A stretch of DNA of 64,000 bases from Ridgeia piscesae (Eukaryota > Annelida > Polychaeta > Sabellida > Siboglinidae), in the NCBI GenBank assembly GCA_025642075.2, contig JAODUO010000030.1, positions 715,452 through 779,451 of the forward strand, written 5' to 3'. How positions within the stretch are numbered: the first letter of the stretch is position 1; each line of letters starts with the position of its first letter. Under the pieces are notes generated by a model. That model was not told the DNA's origin and did no database searches. It was given only the letters and a program-made list of their open reading frames with translations. Made by a program: the position numbers and the translations under genes. Below, one piece after another: positions 1 to 13,001 of the stretch.

Positions 1-1529
1 AAACCCCAGTTCAATTTCTTCCATAGCTGATGGCAGTTTGTATGGTCGGGAGCAAAAGTAGGGTCGTCGTCATCGGTGGAGGCAGAAAGCCCCTCATCGG
101 CTAACAGGGATGACGTCGTGGTGGCGTGGATAAGGAGAAGAATAATTTGCGTGTGTCTTTGTCGATCGCTGAGACAAGAATGTCCATTGTCAGTTGATCA
201 TTCATCCTATCATAAACTCTGCACAGTGACTGATACTATGCTACTATATTACTATATTAGTATGTGCTAACAGTTAGTAAGCAAAAATATTAGAAAACTT
301 GTTATCATGTTTTGTTTTCACTATTATTAATTGAACAACAATGGTATGCTCGCATCAAAGTAATTTCACCAAAATCTATATATACCATGACATAAATGTT
401 TTTGTTTAATTGAAAAAAGGAACTAGAAACAATTTGCATCTTTCCCTGCTAAATTGTTTAGATTCCAAGTATGTATTTATGTATTGTCATATATTAGTTT
501 GGGTAACTTTGTTGTGTGTGAAACAGAATGCTTGAAACATCATGCATATAAACTAAACACGATAATACATCTTTGTAAGTATAAATAATAACATAACAAC
601 TCTAAATTAGAAATGATACCATCTATGATTTGTGGAATATGTTATTTATTTATGTTACATAATTAAAACAATAACTTCTTAAATTAGCATAGTTTTGTTG
701 ACCATCTGCATGATGTGGGAGTGGCCATGAAAGTGGTAGCATTTATGAAATATAGATTATATTACTTAACGTACATTACATTATCTCGAAAGAACTTGTA
801 TAGTGAGATTAAGATTATATTATTTACTACATAGTTGATCTGTTGTTCTTCTAATCCACAACTTTATATATACCTTATCTGTCAAATTGGGAACACTGAC
901 CGCAACTTTCCTACCTGCAGGAACCAGTAAAACAATCACCACAAGACATTCGATCGAAAGTCACACCCAGGGCCCAGTTCTGTGTCCGATGTGCTGAGTT
1001 TCGAAAGTAGTCTAAATTGCCCACATCAAACTCCCTGTCTCACACCCTGCTCCTGACAACAGTGTCTACAAAATATGGATTGTAATACTTATGCACATGA
1101 CATTGTAAACATCGTGAACTTGTACAGTGAGGTTAAGACTATATTAGTTACGACATTGTTGTTCTGTTGTTCTCATAATTCCAAGTTATCAGGGATGAGG
1201 CTGGCCTTAGTTCCATTCTTGAGTGCAATTTTTCACTTTAATCAAAAAAGAAATTGCGACATTTCCAGTTCTTTGATTGTGTTTAACATCTGTTATATTG
1301 AATGTCTTCAAGTGTGCTGCAAATCTCCTCATCGCCGATTCATCAAATGTCTTAGTACATTCTGATAGTAGCTTCAGACATGCAACTTGAATGATACTGT
1401 TGGTTACTGATTTGTTTTTCTATGAGCATGTGTGGAGAAGCAGTGTGCAAAATGTCATTAATGCCTACCACCATCTCTTATTATAACTGTAACCTCGGTA
1501 AACGGGTTCTTTACAGTTACATTGTAAGA

Positions 1530-1760
1530 TAAACCATTTGTTTTCTAAACGTTTATTTATTTGAAATCCCAAATCAGCTACCGGTAGATAAAATAGCTAC
1601 TGTACTGTACCAATCTGACAGGTAAACCACATTATACTACGGAAATACATTCCATCTAAATAAATCTACACTTCCCACCCCACGCTCTCAAGTGAACGCA
1701 CTTTATCGTCATCATACACCTTGTGTCGTACGTGCTTCCGCCCTATAACGTCTCTAGTGA
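1530..1760. repeat. Block shared with 6160-6480
   Basis: A stretch with TTTATTTATTTGAAATC, CAGGTAAACCACATTAT and TCTAAATAAATCTACACTTC is found both here and near 6160-6310. It is followed in both places by a diverged TTTATCGTCA...TATAACGTC block. This is a dispersed repeat of unknown class. Confidence 0.6.
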
Positions 1761-2379
1761 GCGAAGAATTTATGGTGCCATGCGCTCATAGTTGTAGTTC
1801 CTAAACTCGCCCCTTGGTTTGTTGCCATCCAGTTAACAGTGTGCAGCAAAACAAAAAAACGCAACTATATATATGGCCGAGATACAAGTCGTGAGTCTCA
1901 TGTAGTTGCTCGTTTAGCTAGTCTGCGTATTCGTTGTGCATCTTGAGCAGTTGAGCAACAACATCTAAGCTGCAGAGTTGTGGATTTAGCGGTGCAGGTG
2001 GCGCCATCTCATAGCGACACAGCAATGATTCCTTGTCTGATGAATCATCATCAACCTCCCGGCATGCCATGGGAACACACAATAGGCGTTGCTTTGTCAG
2101 TAACGGTACATGTGCATTGTTGCCAGTAACACAGCTTCAGGGATGAGTGTATGTTGCACAGGTTGCCAGAGCAGGTAACATTACCTGCATTTTTGTAAGG
2201 TTTTAATTTAAATTAAATTTGATAAACAGATACGACAAGATGGTGTGAGAACTTACAGACAAACTAGTGTGTTCGTGTGTTCAATCACTGCTTCAGACAT
2301 GCTACTTGCATCTAGCCCTGCATATTGATGGAGCGGACGTTGTCATGCTCACTGTTTACCAACGCCTGAAGTGTCTCAA

Positions 2380-5300
2380 GGGGTGATGTTGCAGGGATAT
2401 TAAAATGGTTAAATGGCGAAATAAAAACAAGAAAAATAAATAAAAAACATTGACCCCCATACACTCACAGACACAACACGAACTGGTGATAATACGTTTG
2501 TTATGCAAGAAACACAACATTGTCAGTGACCAATTTATATTTCTTTGTGGGCAAGCTTTGTGCAGGATGACAAACTGCCATCTCATACACCCATGTTTTC
2601 ATACATTTTTCAGAAAATATAAGCTTTGAATCATTTTATTCCGAATATATGGACAGTGTAAATTCTTTTACTTTTTTAAACAAACAGATGGCTACAAAAC
2701 GCATCAGATAGCAAGCAGTCTCTTAGAATCTTCTTCCATCCCGGTTGTATCATTTGCATCTGGCAAGAGATGGTTTCATATAGTGTCATCCGAATTGTCA
2801 AATTGGGGCTGTTTGAAGTCGCTTGCATACATTGGTGGCATATTTTTGTCAACTAAACACCATATTGGCATAATCATAGGCCTTAGGCATAAGCGTATGT
2901 GTCATCAGGAGCGGACAATAAAACAAGTCAGTGCCCGCTTTGAATTTATTCTTGATACCTACCACCCAAAACATTGATTCTTCCCTTCAGTGCTGCTGAT
3001 ATGATCTGCAGTGATGGCACATTATGTACTGTATCAATCAACAGGCATTGCCCGTAGATTTGAAAGATTGCCACAATGTTTTCACGCCACTCAAGTGCGT
3101 GGCCTGTGATTGGACACAATTCTTTATGACATACATCGCTCGGAACTATCTACTTCGCAGATTCGTGGAGCGGATGTGGTCAAGGTCACTGATCACTAAC
3201 ACCTCAGGTACATCAATGGGTGACGTCACAGGTTTTTTTAAATGGTTAAATGTAAACAACAGAGAAAAAACAGCCAAAAAGACGTTGACACCGTAGGACC
3301 CCAGCCAGAACTTGCGTGGTGATAATACATGTGGAATGCAAGAAACAATGACGTTGTCAGTAACCAATTAATTTTGCACGTATGCGGGCAAGCTGTGTGC
3401 AAGATGACATAATATCATCTCATACATCCATCTTTTCTTTTTCAGATAGCATAAGCTGTGAATAATTTCAGTTCAAAGTTACATATAGTGCACATTATGA
3501 CAAACGCTAGCTTTTTGTTTTGTTTTCATTTCTTATAAACAAATGGTTACAAAATAGAAAAACAGCCTAAAAGACATTGACACCGGAGGACCCCAGACAT
3601 AACTTGTATGGTAATAATACATTTGGTATGCAAGAAACAATGAAATTGTCAGTTAACAATTTACATTTCTTTGTGCACATGGGCAAGCTGTGTGCAAGAT
3701 GAAAAAATGTCATCTCATAATACATCCGTCTTTTCTTTTTTCAAATAACATTTTCATTCCAAAGATACACTCTGTGCACATTATGACGATGGCTAGCTTG
3801 TTTGTTTTCATTTTTTCACAACACAAATGTCTATGAAATAAACAAGTTAGCAGTCTGTTAGAATCTCCTTCAATCCAGGTTATAACATATACATCTGGTG
3901 AGATGTTAAGACTGTCACCTGAATTCCCAGTTTGTCAACTTGGCAGGTGTGACATGGGATGGGTGGTGGCAGTCGACTGGCAGTGCATTATGGGACATCA
4001 ACCTCCCTCAGACTACAATATGTATGCTCCATCATGTCCACTACTGCTGCCAGTGGACAGGTGCCTTAGTTTGTTCTCATCATAGTTTTAGACACGCTGC
4101 TTGAATGACATTGTCAGTTACCGATTTGTATTTCTTTGAGCACACATGGGCAAATTGTTTGCAAAAAGTCATAACATCATCCCATATATCCAGGTTTTCT
4201 GCAATCTAACCTCAGAATAACTTCAGCTTAAAGATGCAGACAGGGTACATTATAACTATGTAGACTTTTGGTGTGACGTTTTTGTTTACTTTTGTTTTCA
4301 TGTACACGACTGACAAGGTTATGGTGGTAACAGTCAACTGGCAGTGCATTCTGGGATGAGAACCACCTCAAAAGTGCTCCTTTTCCATAACTGTTGCAAA
4401 TGTCTGAGTCTGTACTGAATGAAGCTTCAGATACACTACTTGAATGGCATTGTTGGTGACTGATTTCTTTTTCTAAGTGAACATATGTGGGCAAGCTGTG
4501 TGCAAGATGACAAAATGTTATCTTTTTTACATAAGCTTTGAATAATTTCACTCCAAAGATACAGACAGTGCACATTATGATGATAGCTAGCATTTTGTTT
4601 TTTGTCATTTTGTTTTCATTTTTTAAAGGAATGGCTACAAAATGGGGTAGAAAAAAACAGCCAAAAAGACGTTGACATCGGAGGACCCCAGCCATAACTT
4701 TTGTGGTGATAATACATTTGGAATGCAAGAAACACTGGAATTGTCTGTTACCAATTTATATTTCTTTATGCACATGGGCAAGCTGTGTGCAAGACGACAA
4801 CATGTCATCTCATAGTACATCCATCTTTTCATTCTTTTAAAGAAAATATAAGCTTTGAATCAGTTCGTTCCAATTATGTAGACAGTGTACGTTATAATTA
4901 TGCGTAGCTTTTTGTTATTTTATCACCCGAATTACCATTTTTTCAACTTGGCACGTCTGACATGGGATGGGTGGGGACAGTCAACTGGCAGTGCATTGTG
5001 GGATGTCAACCACCTCAAAACTATGCTGTTTGCAAGTGAACGAATATCTGAGTGTGCTCCAGTCGTAGCTTCAGATATGCAACTTAAATGATAACTTATT
5101 GTTGTAGCCAATTTGTTTTTCTAAGCTCATATGCAGGGAAGCCATGTGAAAATTGTCAATTATAATATCGTCTTCTCTTAGAAATATTTTTTTTATATTT
5201 TATTTAAATTTAATTTAATAAGTAGGTATGATAAGTGCTGGATGGTGACAGCTGCCTGAAACTGACTTCCAAACGTCAACCTTCGCGGCGCCTTAGTGTG

Positions 5301-7030
5301 TTCAATTACAATTTTAGCCACGTTACTTGCAGCAGACCCATGGAGCAGATGTGGTCATGGTCACTGCCTCACTGGTCACCTACACCTGAGGCATTCGACA
5401 TGTTCGAGGATTTTATGAATTCTTGTTTGATATAGAGGAGTATTTCGTTTGTCAGTTTCTTCTTGCTGTAGGACGGCACCAGTCGTTGTGTGACTTTCTC
5501 TACGTTGTATTTAACTGCAACACATATAAAGGCATTAGTCAGAGTAAATCAACAGACAACTGTGGTTGTTTGTAACATGAGGGTATAAGTATATAATGTC
5601 TGCATCAACTCAACCCAGCCACAGGCTTCATTCAGTGATGTAACGCAAATATTAATGAGAATGCTAAATAAGTTTACATTGTACGTCCCCTGTTAGACAA
5701 ATGGGGCATACGGAATATGAATAACCATAATCCATACAGCAACTAATAAATAACACCTGCACACTCTTATACTTTATTGTATCCAACTTACAAGTGAAAC
5801 TCTTTGCTCTGATCACGTCAGTCCAGCCCAGTAATACGAACCTCAGCCTCTTCCCAGTCCAAGCTGGAGGGAAATCTCCAGCTGCACACTGTGTGCTAGC
5901 AACTCGTACCGTCGGATTGGTAAACTTCCTATATCACACCGACTCTCCCTACTTGTCATTTAAAACTAGCCAATGGCTATCCCTCATATTCTTGCCAACA
6001 CAATGCCCAGCTATCAAGCCACTAATGTCTAACACAGTCAATATGTCACTTCCCAATTAACCCTATATTATCTGCTGCAGGGAAGTAGAAGACAGTGTCA
6101 CTGTGTAGGTGCCTGGTGCTGGGTCTCACACTGACTTGCCATGTGTATTATGTTATGTAACAAGATAAACCGTTTGTTTTAAGCCTTTATTTATTTGAAA
6201 TCAGAAATAGATAAAATAGCTATCATGATGTACCAGTCTGACAGGTAAACCACATTATGCTACGGAAATACGTTCCATCTAAATAAATCTACACTTCCCA
6301 CCAAGACCGCTGACCTTTGTATACACTCAACAGCTCAACACAAACTCACTAACTCCTAGCTTTCTTAAGTTGGTTTACGCCTGCCCTCACATGACCATGC
6401 TTTATCGTCACCCTAGTACATCTTGTGTCATATGCGCTTCCATTTCGGCGCTATAACGTCCCTGAGATACAGATTGCATATTATAATGATAGCTAGCTTT
6501 TTGTTGTCTTAATTTTATTTAACAAATGGCTACGAAATAGAATAGAAAAATATGAAAAAAAAGCCCAAAAGATGTTGACAGCGTAGGAGCCACAACTTGC
6601 ATGGTGATAATACATTTAGATTTTGGAATGCAAGAAACAATGACATTGTCAGGTACTAATTTACCCAGTTATATTTCTTTGTGCCCATATGTGGGCAAGC
6701 AGTGTGCAAGATGACAAAATTTTATCTTTTTTACATAACATAAGCTTTGAATAATTTCATCCAAAGTTACAGACAGTGGACATTATGATGATAGCTAGTT
6801 TTTTAAAGAAATGGCTACAAAATGGAGTAGAAAAAAAACAGCCAAAAAGACGTTGACATCGGAGGACCCCAGCCGTAACTTGCGTGGTGATAATACATTT
6901 GGAATGCAAGAAACAATGAAATTGTCTGTTACAAATTTATATTTCTTTGTGCACATGGGCAAGCTGTGTGCAACACGACAAAATGTCATCTCATAGTACA
7001 TCCATCTTTTCATACTTTTAAAGAAAATAT
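2380..7030. repeat. Dispersed and partly tandem ~290-bp repeat family
   Basis: A block containing ATGGCTACAAAATGG, then ACAGCCAAAAAGACGTTGAC, then GCAAGAAACAATGA and GGGCAAGCTGTGTGCAAGATG recurs on the + strand near 3245, 3545, 4630, 6525 and 6810, with partial copies elsewhere including one inverted near 2400-2580. Copies differ by many substitutions and indels, so the family is old. It has no intact ORF and no recognised transposon ends. It could be a decayed satellite or pieces of a non-autonomous element. Confidence 0.7.
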
Positions 7031-7940
7031 AAGCTTTGAATCAGTTCGTTCCAATTATGTAGACAGTGTACGTTATAACTATGCCTAGCTTTTTGTTATT
7101 TTATCACCAGAATTCCCAGTTTGTCAACTTGGCACGTCTGACATTGGATGGGTGGTGACAGTCAACTGACAGTGCATTGTGGGATGCCAACCACCTCAAA
7201 ACTATGCTGTTTGTCCGCCACTGTTGCAAGTGGACGAATGTCTGAGCGTAGCTTCAGATATGCAAGTTAAATGATAAATTATTGTTGTAGCCGATTTGTT
7301 TTTCCGAGCTCACATATGCAGGGAAGCCATGTGAAAATTTTCAATTATAATATTGTCTTTTCTTATAAATATTTTTATATTTAAATTTAATTTAGTAAAC
7401 ATATATTATAAGTGCTGGATGGTGACAGCTGCCTGAAACTGACTTCTCGAATGTCAACCTTCGCGGAGCCTTAGTGATCAATTACAGTTTTTGCCATCCT
7501 AATTGCAACAGACCCAGCAGACTCACGGAGCAGATGATCCACAGGCTTCATTCACTGATGTAATGCAAATATTAATGAGAATGCTAAATAATTTTACATT
7601 GTACGCCCCCGTTAGACAACCGAATATGAATAATATCGCAACTAATAAACAATACCTGCACAGTCTTATTCTTTATTGTATCCAACTTACAAGTGAAACT
7701 CTTTGCTCTAACCATGTCAGTCCAGCCCAGCAATACGAACCTCAGCCTCTTTCCAGTCCAAGCTGGAGGGAAATCTCCAGCTGCACACTGTGTGCTAGCA
7801 ACTCGTACCGACTCTCCCTACTTGTCATTTAAAACTAGCCAATAGGCTATCCCTCATATTCTTGCCAACACAATGCCCAGCTATCAAGCCACTAATGTCT
7901 AACACAGTCAATATGTCACTTCCCATGGAGACCCTCAATT
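4620..7940. repeat. Tandem segmental duplication, ~2.18 kb offset
   Basis: Sequence from about 4620 onward recurs from about 6805. Matching landmarks are ATGGCTACAAAATGG (4631/6811), GTAGACAGTGTACGTTATAA (near 4877/7058) and TGCTGGATGGTGACAGCTGC (5234/7413). The offset is about 2180 bp and drops to about 1900 bp further on because the second copy has deletions, for example around 5570-5800 versus 7540-7690. The copies are clearly diverged. No gene is contained in it. Confidence 0.75.
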
Positions 7941-10900
7941 AACCCTATCTATATCGTTTTTTAGGCAGTTATATGATGTTGTATTGCTGTATTTTCTTAC
8001 CGATAGTTTGCATTTTATATATAGCTACTGTTAGCTGTTATCATGGACATATCCATGTTGTATGATGTTCTTTCTACGCTCACAGTATACAATGTCCACC
8101 TGACTTTCTATGGTTTGGCCCCATAGATGAGAGGTGCAGTTATCGTTACCATAGAGATTTATGTATGTCAGAATTCATCAAATTAGTTGGCTACAGAGCA
8201 ACTTCTTGGCATGGTTACAGTTCTTGACAATGAACTAGTGTTGTTCTATTCACTTTCTCTGATATACCGTGTTATTTCATTTTATGCAGTCTTGCATGGT
8301 ATCGATTAGTTGCTTCTCATCAATTTATGTACTTATTACGTATGTCTTAGGGTTTGTTTTTCAAGGATTCCTTATTGTGACTATTCCATCTTGCATTTCT
8401 CCTTAATTAATTACACTTTTTGGGTGGTATTAACTATTTTGACATTTGTAAGAATTCTATTGGTTTCCTTATGTGTTAATTAATTGAGTATGGATAACGC
8501 AGGCAGTTGGACGTTTCACAGAGGATTCAATAGTATTGAATGTTTTGCATAGTTTGTTTTGCTAAGATCTAAGATTCAGGTGTTAATTCTGCTATTGGCA
8601 TTTAACTTTTCACATATATCAATTGTCTTTTGTAGTATGAAGTTCAGGAACAGACCCTTTCTTATTTTTACACTTGCATATTTCAAGGAGACGTCCTTGG
8701 TTAAGTGTTCCAAATTGGGATAGCTTCCTCAATTGTTGATGTCGTAGCACCACTATTTTTGAAGAGGATGGCTTATTAATTATAATTTGTATCAGTGTTG
8801 GGTGTTAGCTGTTTATTGTAATGTTGTGTTCCTACTGTAATAAAAAAGTACCGGTAATCATTATTTATTCTACATGAGAGTATAATGATACCCGAAAATA
8901 AATTACTTACTTACCCAGTCTTCCCGTCTACACTTCGTAGAATGCCTTTGTGTTGAGGTTCGCAGTCCTCATCTCAAGCTAGCGTGGGACTTCAATCAGT
9001 GGTATAATGGAAATTATTTATGGGAATGTACATCGTGAATGTTTAAGAATACGTTTGGCAAAGGCACTCTAATGGATTGAAAATCTTATTTTAAATGTTC
9101 ATTGTGAGTAGTTTCTAAATTGGGTGTGCCCGAAAAATGGTCAGTTGTGTTGTACAAATGTTTCTTGTCTTCACAGAATTCACAATATTTGCCGAATAGA
9201 CGATGTTCATATAGCTGAAGAACGAACACATGTCAATTGAAGACTTCAATGTGATGCGACCTTACTGGCACTTTCTGCTGCTTTTCCGATGTCAGTTTGT
9301 GTGTCAATGATATGTTGTGTTTATGCAGCTGTAGTTTCTGGATATTACAATCTCGGAGACACCAGCATGATTCTTTTGCGAAGTGAGGAATTTTCTGCAG
9401 TCATCACAGAAACTGAATGAACACTTATATTTTTTTTAAGGCTGCTCAGATTTCTCGCCTGCTGGTTTTTCGGTTGTTGAAGATGAAGATGAATCCCTTG
9501 TAAGATTTGTTGACATCTCCTACAGCAAAACTATCAAATTGCAGCCTGTCTGACTCCTGCGTTACCAGTTCATTTTCCTGTTGGCCAAGGGCAGACAGCT
9601 ACTGCTGCACTTTCAACATTGCTTACATGGCCTCCATCGTTGCATTGTCTTAAGTTGTTGCCTTTGTAAGTAACTAAGTACATATACCATACATATACCC
9701 CAGTACAGGCAGAAAAGTGTCACTGCTCAAAAAGAAATATACCGAGAGCTGATTGTGGAAGTCTATCATCAATCTTGGCGTAACGTGATCACCAGTCTTC
9801 TTAAAATGTATCACCAGTCTTCATGAACGTGAATCACTGTCCTGGTGGTTCTATGCCAAAAAGTATCCCTTCTCATACAAATCACACCCACCTTGCAGCA
9901 CCAGCTGTACAGCTGGATCAACTCAACTGGCATTAGATGGATGGATGCAGCTGATATATTGTGTCGTTGTTGCATTGCTGTCCAATCAGCATGCCAATTA
10001 AAACCTAAGACAGTCATCAAATATAATGCTGTCTTATCGCCACATCAGTCAAATGAATTATTCTCTCCAAAATTGGTTATGGCACGATAATTACGTTTTT
10101 TTCTCAATCCACAATTTAATCCGACCTACGACAACAAATCTCACAGATCACATAATTACATTAGTGGTCTAACGACCTGCTAACTTTAATTGTGTAAACT
10201 GTTACATTATGGGTGATCTGGTAGAAGGAGGGTGGTCTTAGATGTTGTTTTCACCACTCTGTCAAGCCTGCCTCTTTAGCATTGTCTGATGCCACCGACC
10301 CACGTATATTGAGAATGCAAACGTACTCTCACCAACAGAGCAACAGAACTCAACAAGGACACATATGGGGAGTTATGGTATTCAGGAAGATAATATTAGA
10401 ATATCTGTGTAGAGATTCCAGGTGCTGCAAGACCACGTGAAGGGCCACATCACACTTTCCACTTGCCTCCATGCAGTCACCACTGCATGTATCACATGAA
10501 TTTCTCTTTCTGAATATGACACACCACTCCATCTCCTTGTGCTAGTTCACCTCCAGTGCTTTGTTTGGTTGTCACATCCACATCACCTCTCTTCTGTATA
10601 TAAAAGATGATTGCAAACACTGTACAATCTACTGAGCAATCTACATGCAGTATGACATTAGTTTTTTAGTGTGACTGTTCATCACTTATTTTAAACAAAT
10701 AAATGAAAATCATCACCTGTTGGTATTGTTGAAAAGGTATTGTCAGGCACCCAGAGTGCAAAATAAAATAAATATAATCCAGAGGACTAGTGGTCCAGTA
10801 AAAGCCTTCAAATCCGCCATCCACTTCCCCTTTCTGTTCCAGCAACATCATTCACGTCCAGTCTTCATTCCTGTTCTCTTGTGCCTGGTTGATTGTGTCA

Positions 10901-11119
10901 GTAACCAGCTAATTGTCTTTCAGGAAGTCATCAAAATGTGAAGTTCCACTTTTACACCATTTGCTGGTGCTCACAGCATCCAATGCATCCACTATTTCAC
11001 AATAAAATGAAAAAATATAAACTCTCTTTGCTTATTGAACATAACAATCACATGAAAATGAAACAATGTCTACCCCCTTCAAACAAATGATGCGGTATTG
11101 AATTTGACTGAATTTTCAG

Positions 11120-11297
11120 AATCATCAGATGTGCAAAAAGATGGACATGCCAGTGCTGCTCCTGACGACATTGTTGAGAACTTCACAGTGGCTGGTAATA
11201 AATTTGTTGAGAGTGGCACAGGGCAGACAAAGGTCAGTCTACAACGAATGCGCTGTCGCTCGGGGGAGCCACCGGTCGACGATAACACTCTCAGAAG
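11120..11297 (+). CDS. WDR81 exon, linker before propeller
   Basis: The acceptor is TTTTCAG and the donor AG|GTGTGT. It enters in phase 1 and leaves in phase 2. It encodes a polar, acidic stretch ([16 protein letters not shown]...) without a fold I recognise. Its frame joins exactly to the next exon. This is the least certain WDR81 exon because its sequence is not family-specific. Confidence 0.65.
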
Positions 11298-12814
11298 GTG
11301 TGTGTGACATATTTATTTTATTCTAAAACTAAAATTGTGCCATTCATTTATTTTCTAGATGTACACCAGCAACACTCACGCACACGTCCACAAATGCTTA
11401 CATTTTGCTGGTGAACTCACAATTTTGAAAAAAATCTGTTGTCTATGGAAAAAAATCTGTCTCATTTTAAGCACATCTGAGTTGCTTGCAAGCGATGTGA
11501 TTCTTGTGGAATCGTGTAAAAACCTGTCTGCCATTTTGCTTCAGTCCCGAGATGGACATCAACAAGCAGCGCCACCTGAAGGGCAACTGGCTGGCCTACT
11601 GGGAACACGAGGTGGGACTGAGTGACCGCCAGGACATGTTTGATTTCAAACAGATCAAACTGCAAACATTCACAGGTACTGATCTATGTGTTATTGGTCT
11701 AACTACAGTTCACTCTCGGTGCATCTCCCACGGTACCAATGTCCACTGGTTTCATTTGATGTCATATTTTACTTCCTTGGACTATTGGCCTCTTATCCAT
11801 CAATTGGCAGTGCATTACATTTTCTTTTGAGTGGACCAACTGAATGGAGATTGATTCAGCAGAGAGCTTGATTATGGCACTATGTTTCATTTACGTCTGC
11901 TTGTTGTGCCACGAGTGGGGTTTAATCATGTGCTATCTGCTATAGTAGAGATCAGAAATGGCCTTAATATATGTAATATTTTAAACTATTATGATGTCAA
12001 CAAAATTATTTTGGAATTAACAATATTAAAAAAAAAACTACTATTGCCATTTCTTATGTGGAATATACAGTCGCGCCTCGCTATAACGCGACTTGCTATA
12101 ACGTGAATCGGTTAACGCGGTTGGTCGTCGACCCCAAATTTCTGCCGCCAGGGGGGAAATTGGCGCTACAGCTAAAAATAACGCTGTAATTAACTGTCAC
12201 TTATTTTATGAAGTCTTCATGTTTGTCTTGTACAGGTGTATCTAGAAACAATTTAATGATATTAAGAAATTTAACACAGAAGTACAACTGCGTTGCTGAG
12301 TTCGTTGTTTGTTGTGGCCCTGGCTTCTGCTCTGCCGTCGGCTTCACGGCACCAATCCAATCGTTTTTCAAACCGATCTATTTACTACGTCTACGAAAAA
12401 ACATTTACTTGTGCGCAAATATACGAATTCGTCAACTGCTTATGAACCGCAGTAGCCTCGAACCACCGTGAATTGCATTATAAATCGGCATGGTAAAAGT
12501 GCGATCTAAATTTATATTTTGGCTCTGAATTTATTTCAAAACTGTACACCATTCGCAAGATTTACTCAGTTCAACATTCGACAGTGTATATTATTTTAAC
12601 GTAATACACATTTACGTTGGTTTCAATGTCAGCTAGTTTTATAAATCATGCATACACCACGCAACCAGCACATTGGCTTCGATTGCTGTAGTGGCGTTTT
12701 GGGGGTGGTGGCGCCCCTGGCGGAATATAATCTGTAACGCGCCTCGTTTATAACGCGGTTCCATTTCGTGGACCCCAACTACTGCGTTATACGAGGCATG
12801 ACTTATATATATAT

Positions 12815-12884
<70 letters not shown>

Positions 12885-12938
12885 GTATATAATTATATGT
12901 TCCCTTTACATGGAGGCCATCCGACAACCAAGCAAACT

Positions 12939-13001
<63 letters not shown>

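Larger units (their letters stand above)
1..11119. other. Repeat-rich DNA without recognised exons (probable upstream WDR81 intron)
   Basis: No exon was recognised here. The next exon downstream is an internal WDR81 exon starting in the middle of a codon, so this stretch is probably a large intron, or more than one, of WDR81; the N-terminal BEACH part of the gene would lie before the window. Short ORFs are interrupted, AT-rich and without recognisable domains. Much of 1.5-8 kb consists of diverged copies of a few sequence blocks (separate entries). 8.0-11.1 kb is AT-rich with nothing recognisable. Confidence 0.5.

Noticed and set aside
60..110. Possible upstream WDR81 exon (AAAGTAG followed by a Ser/Glu-rich reading)
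   Set aside because: There is an acceptor-like AG and a short open frame, but no convincing donor and no family-specific sequence.
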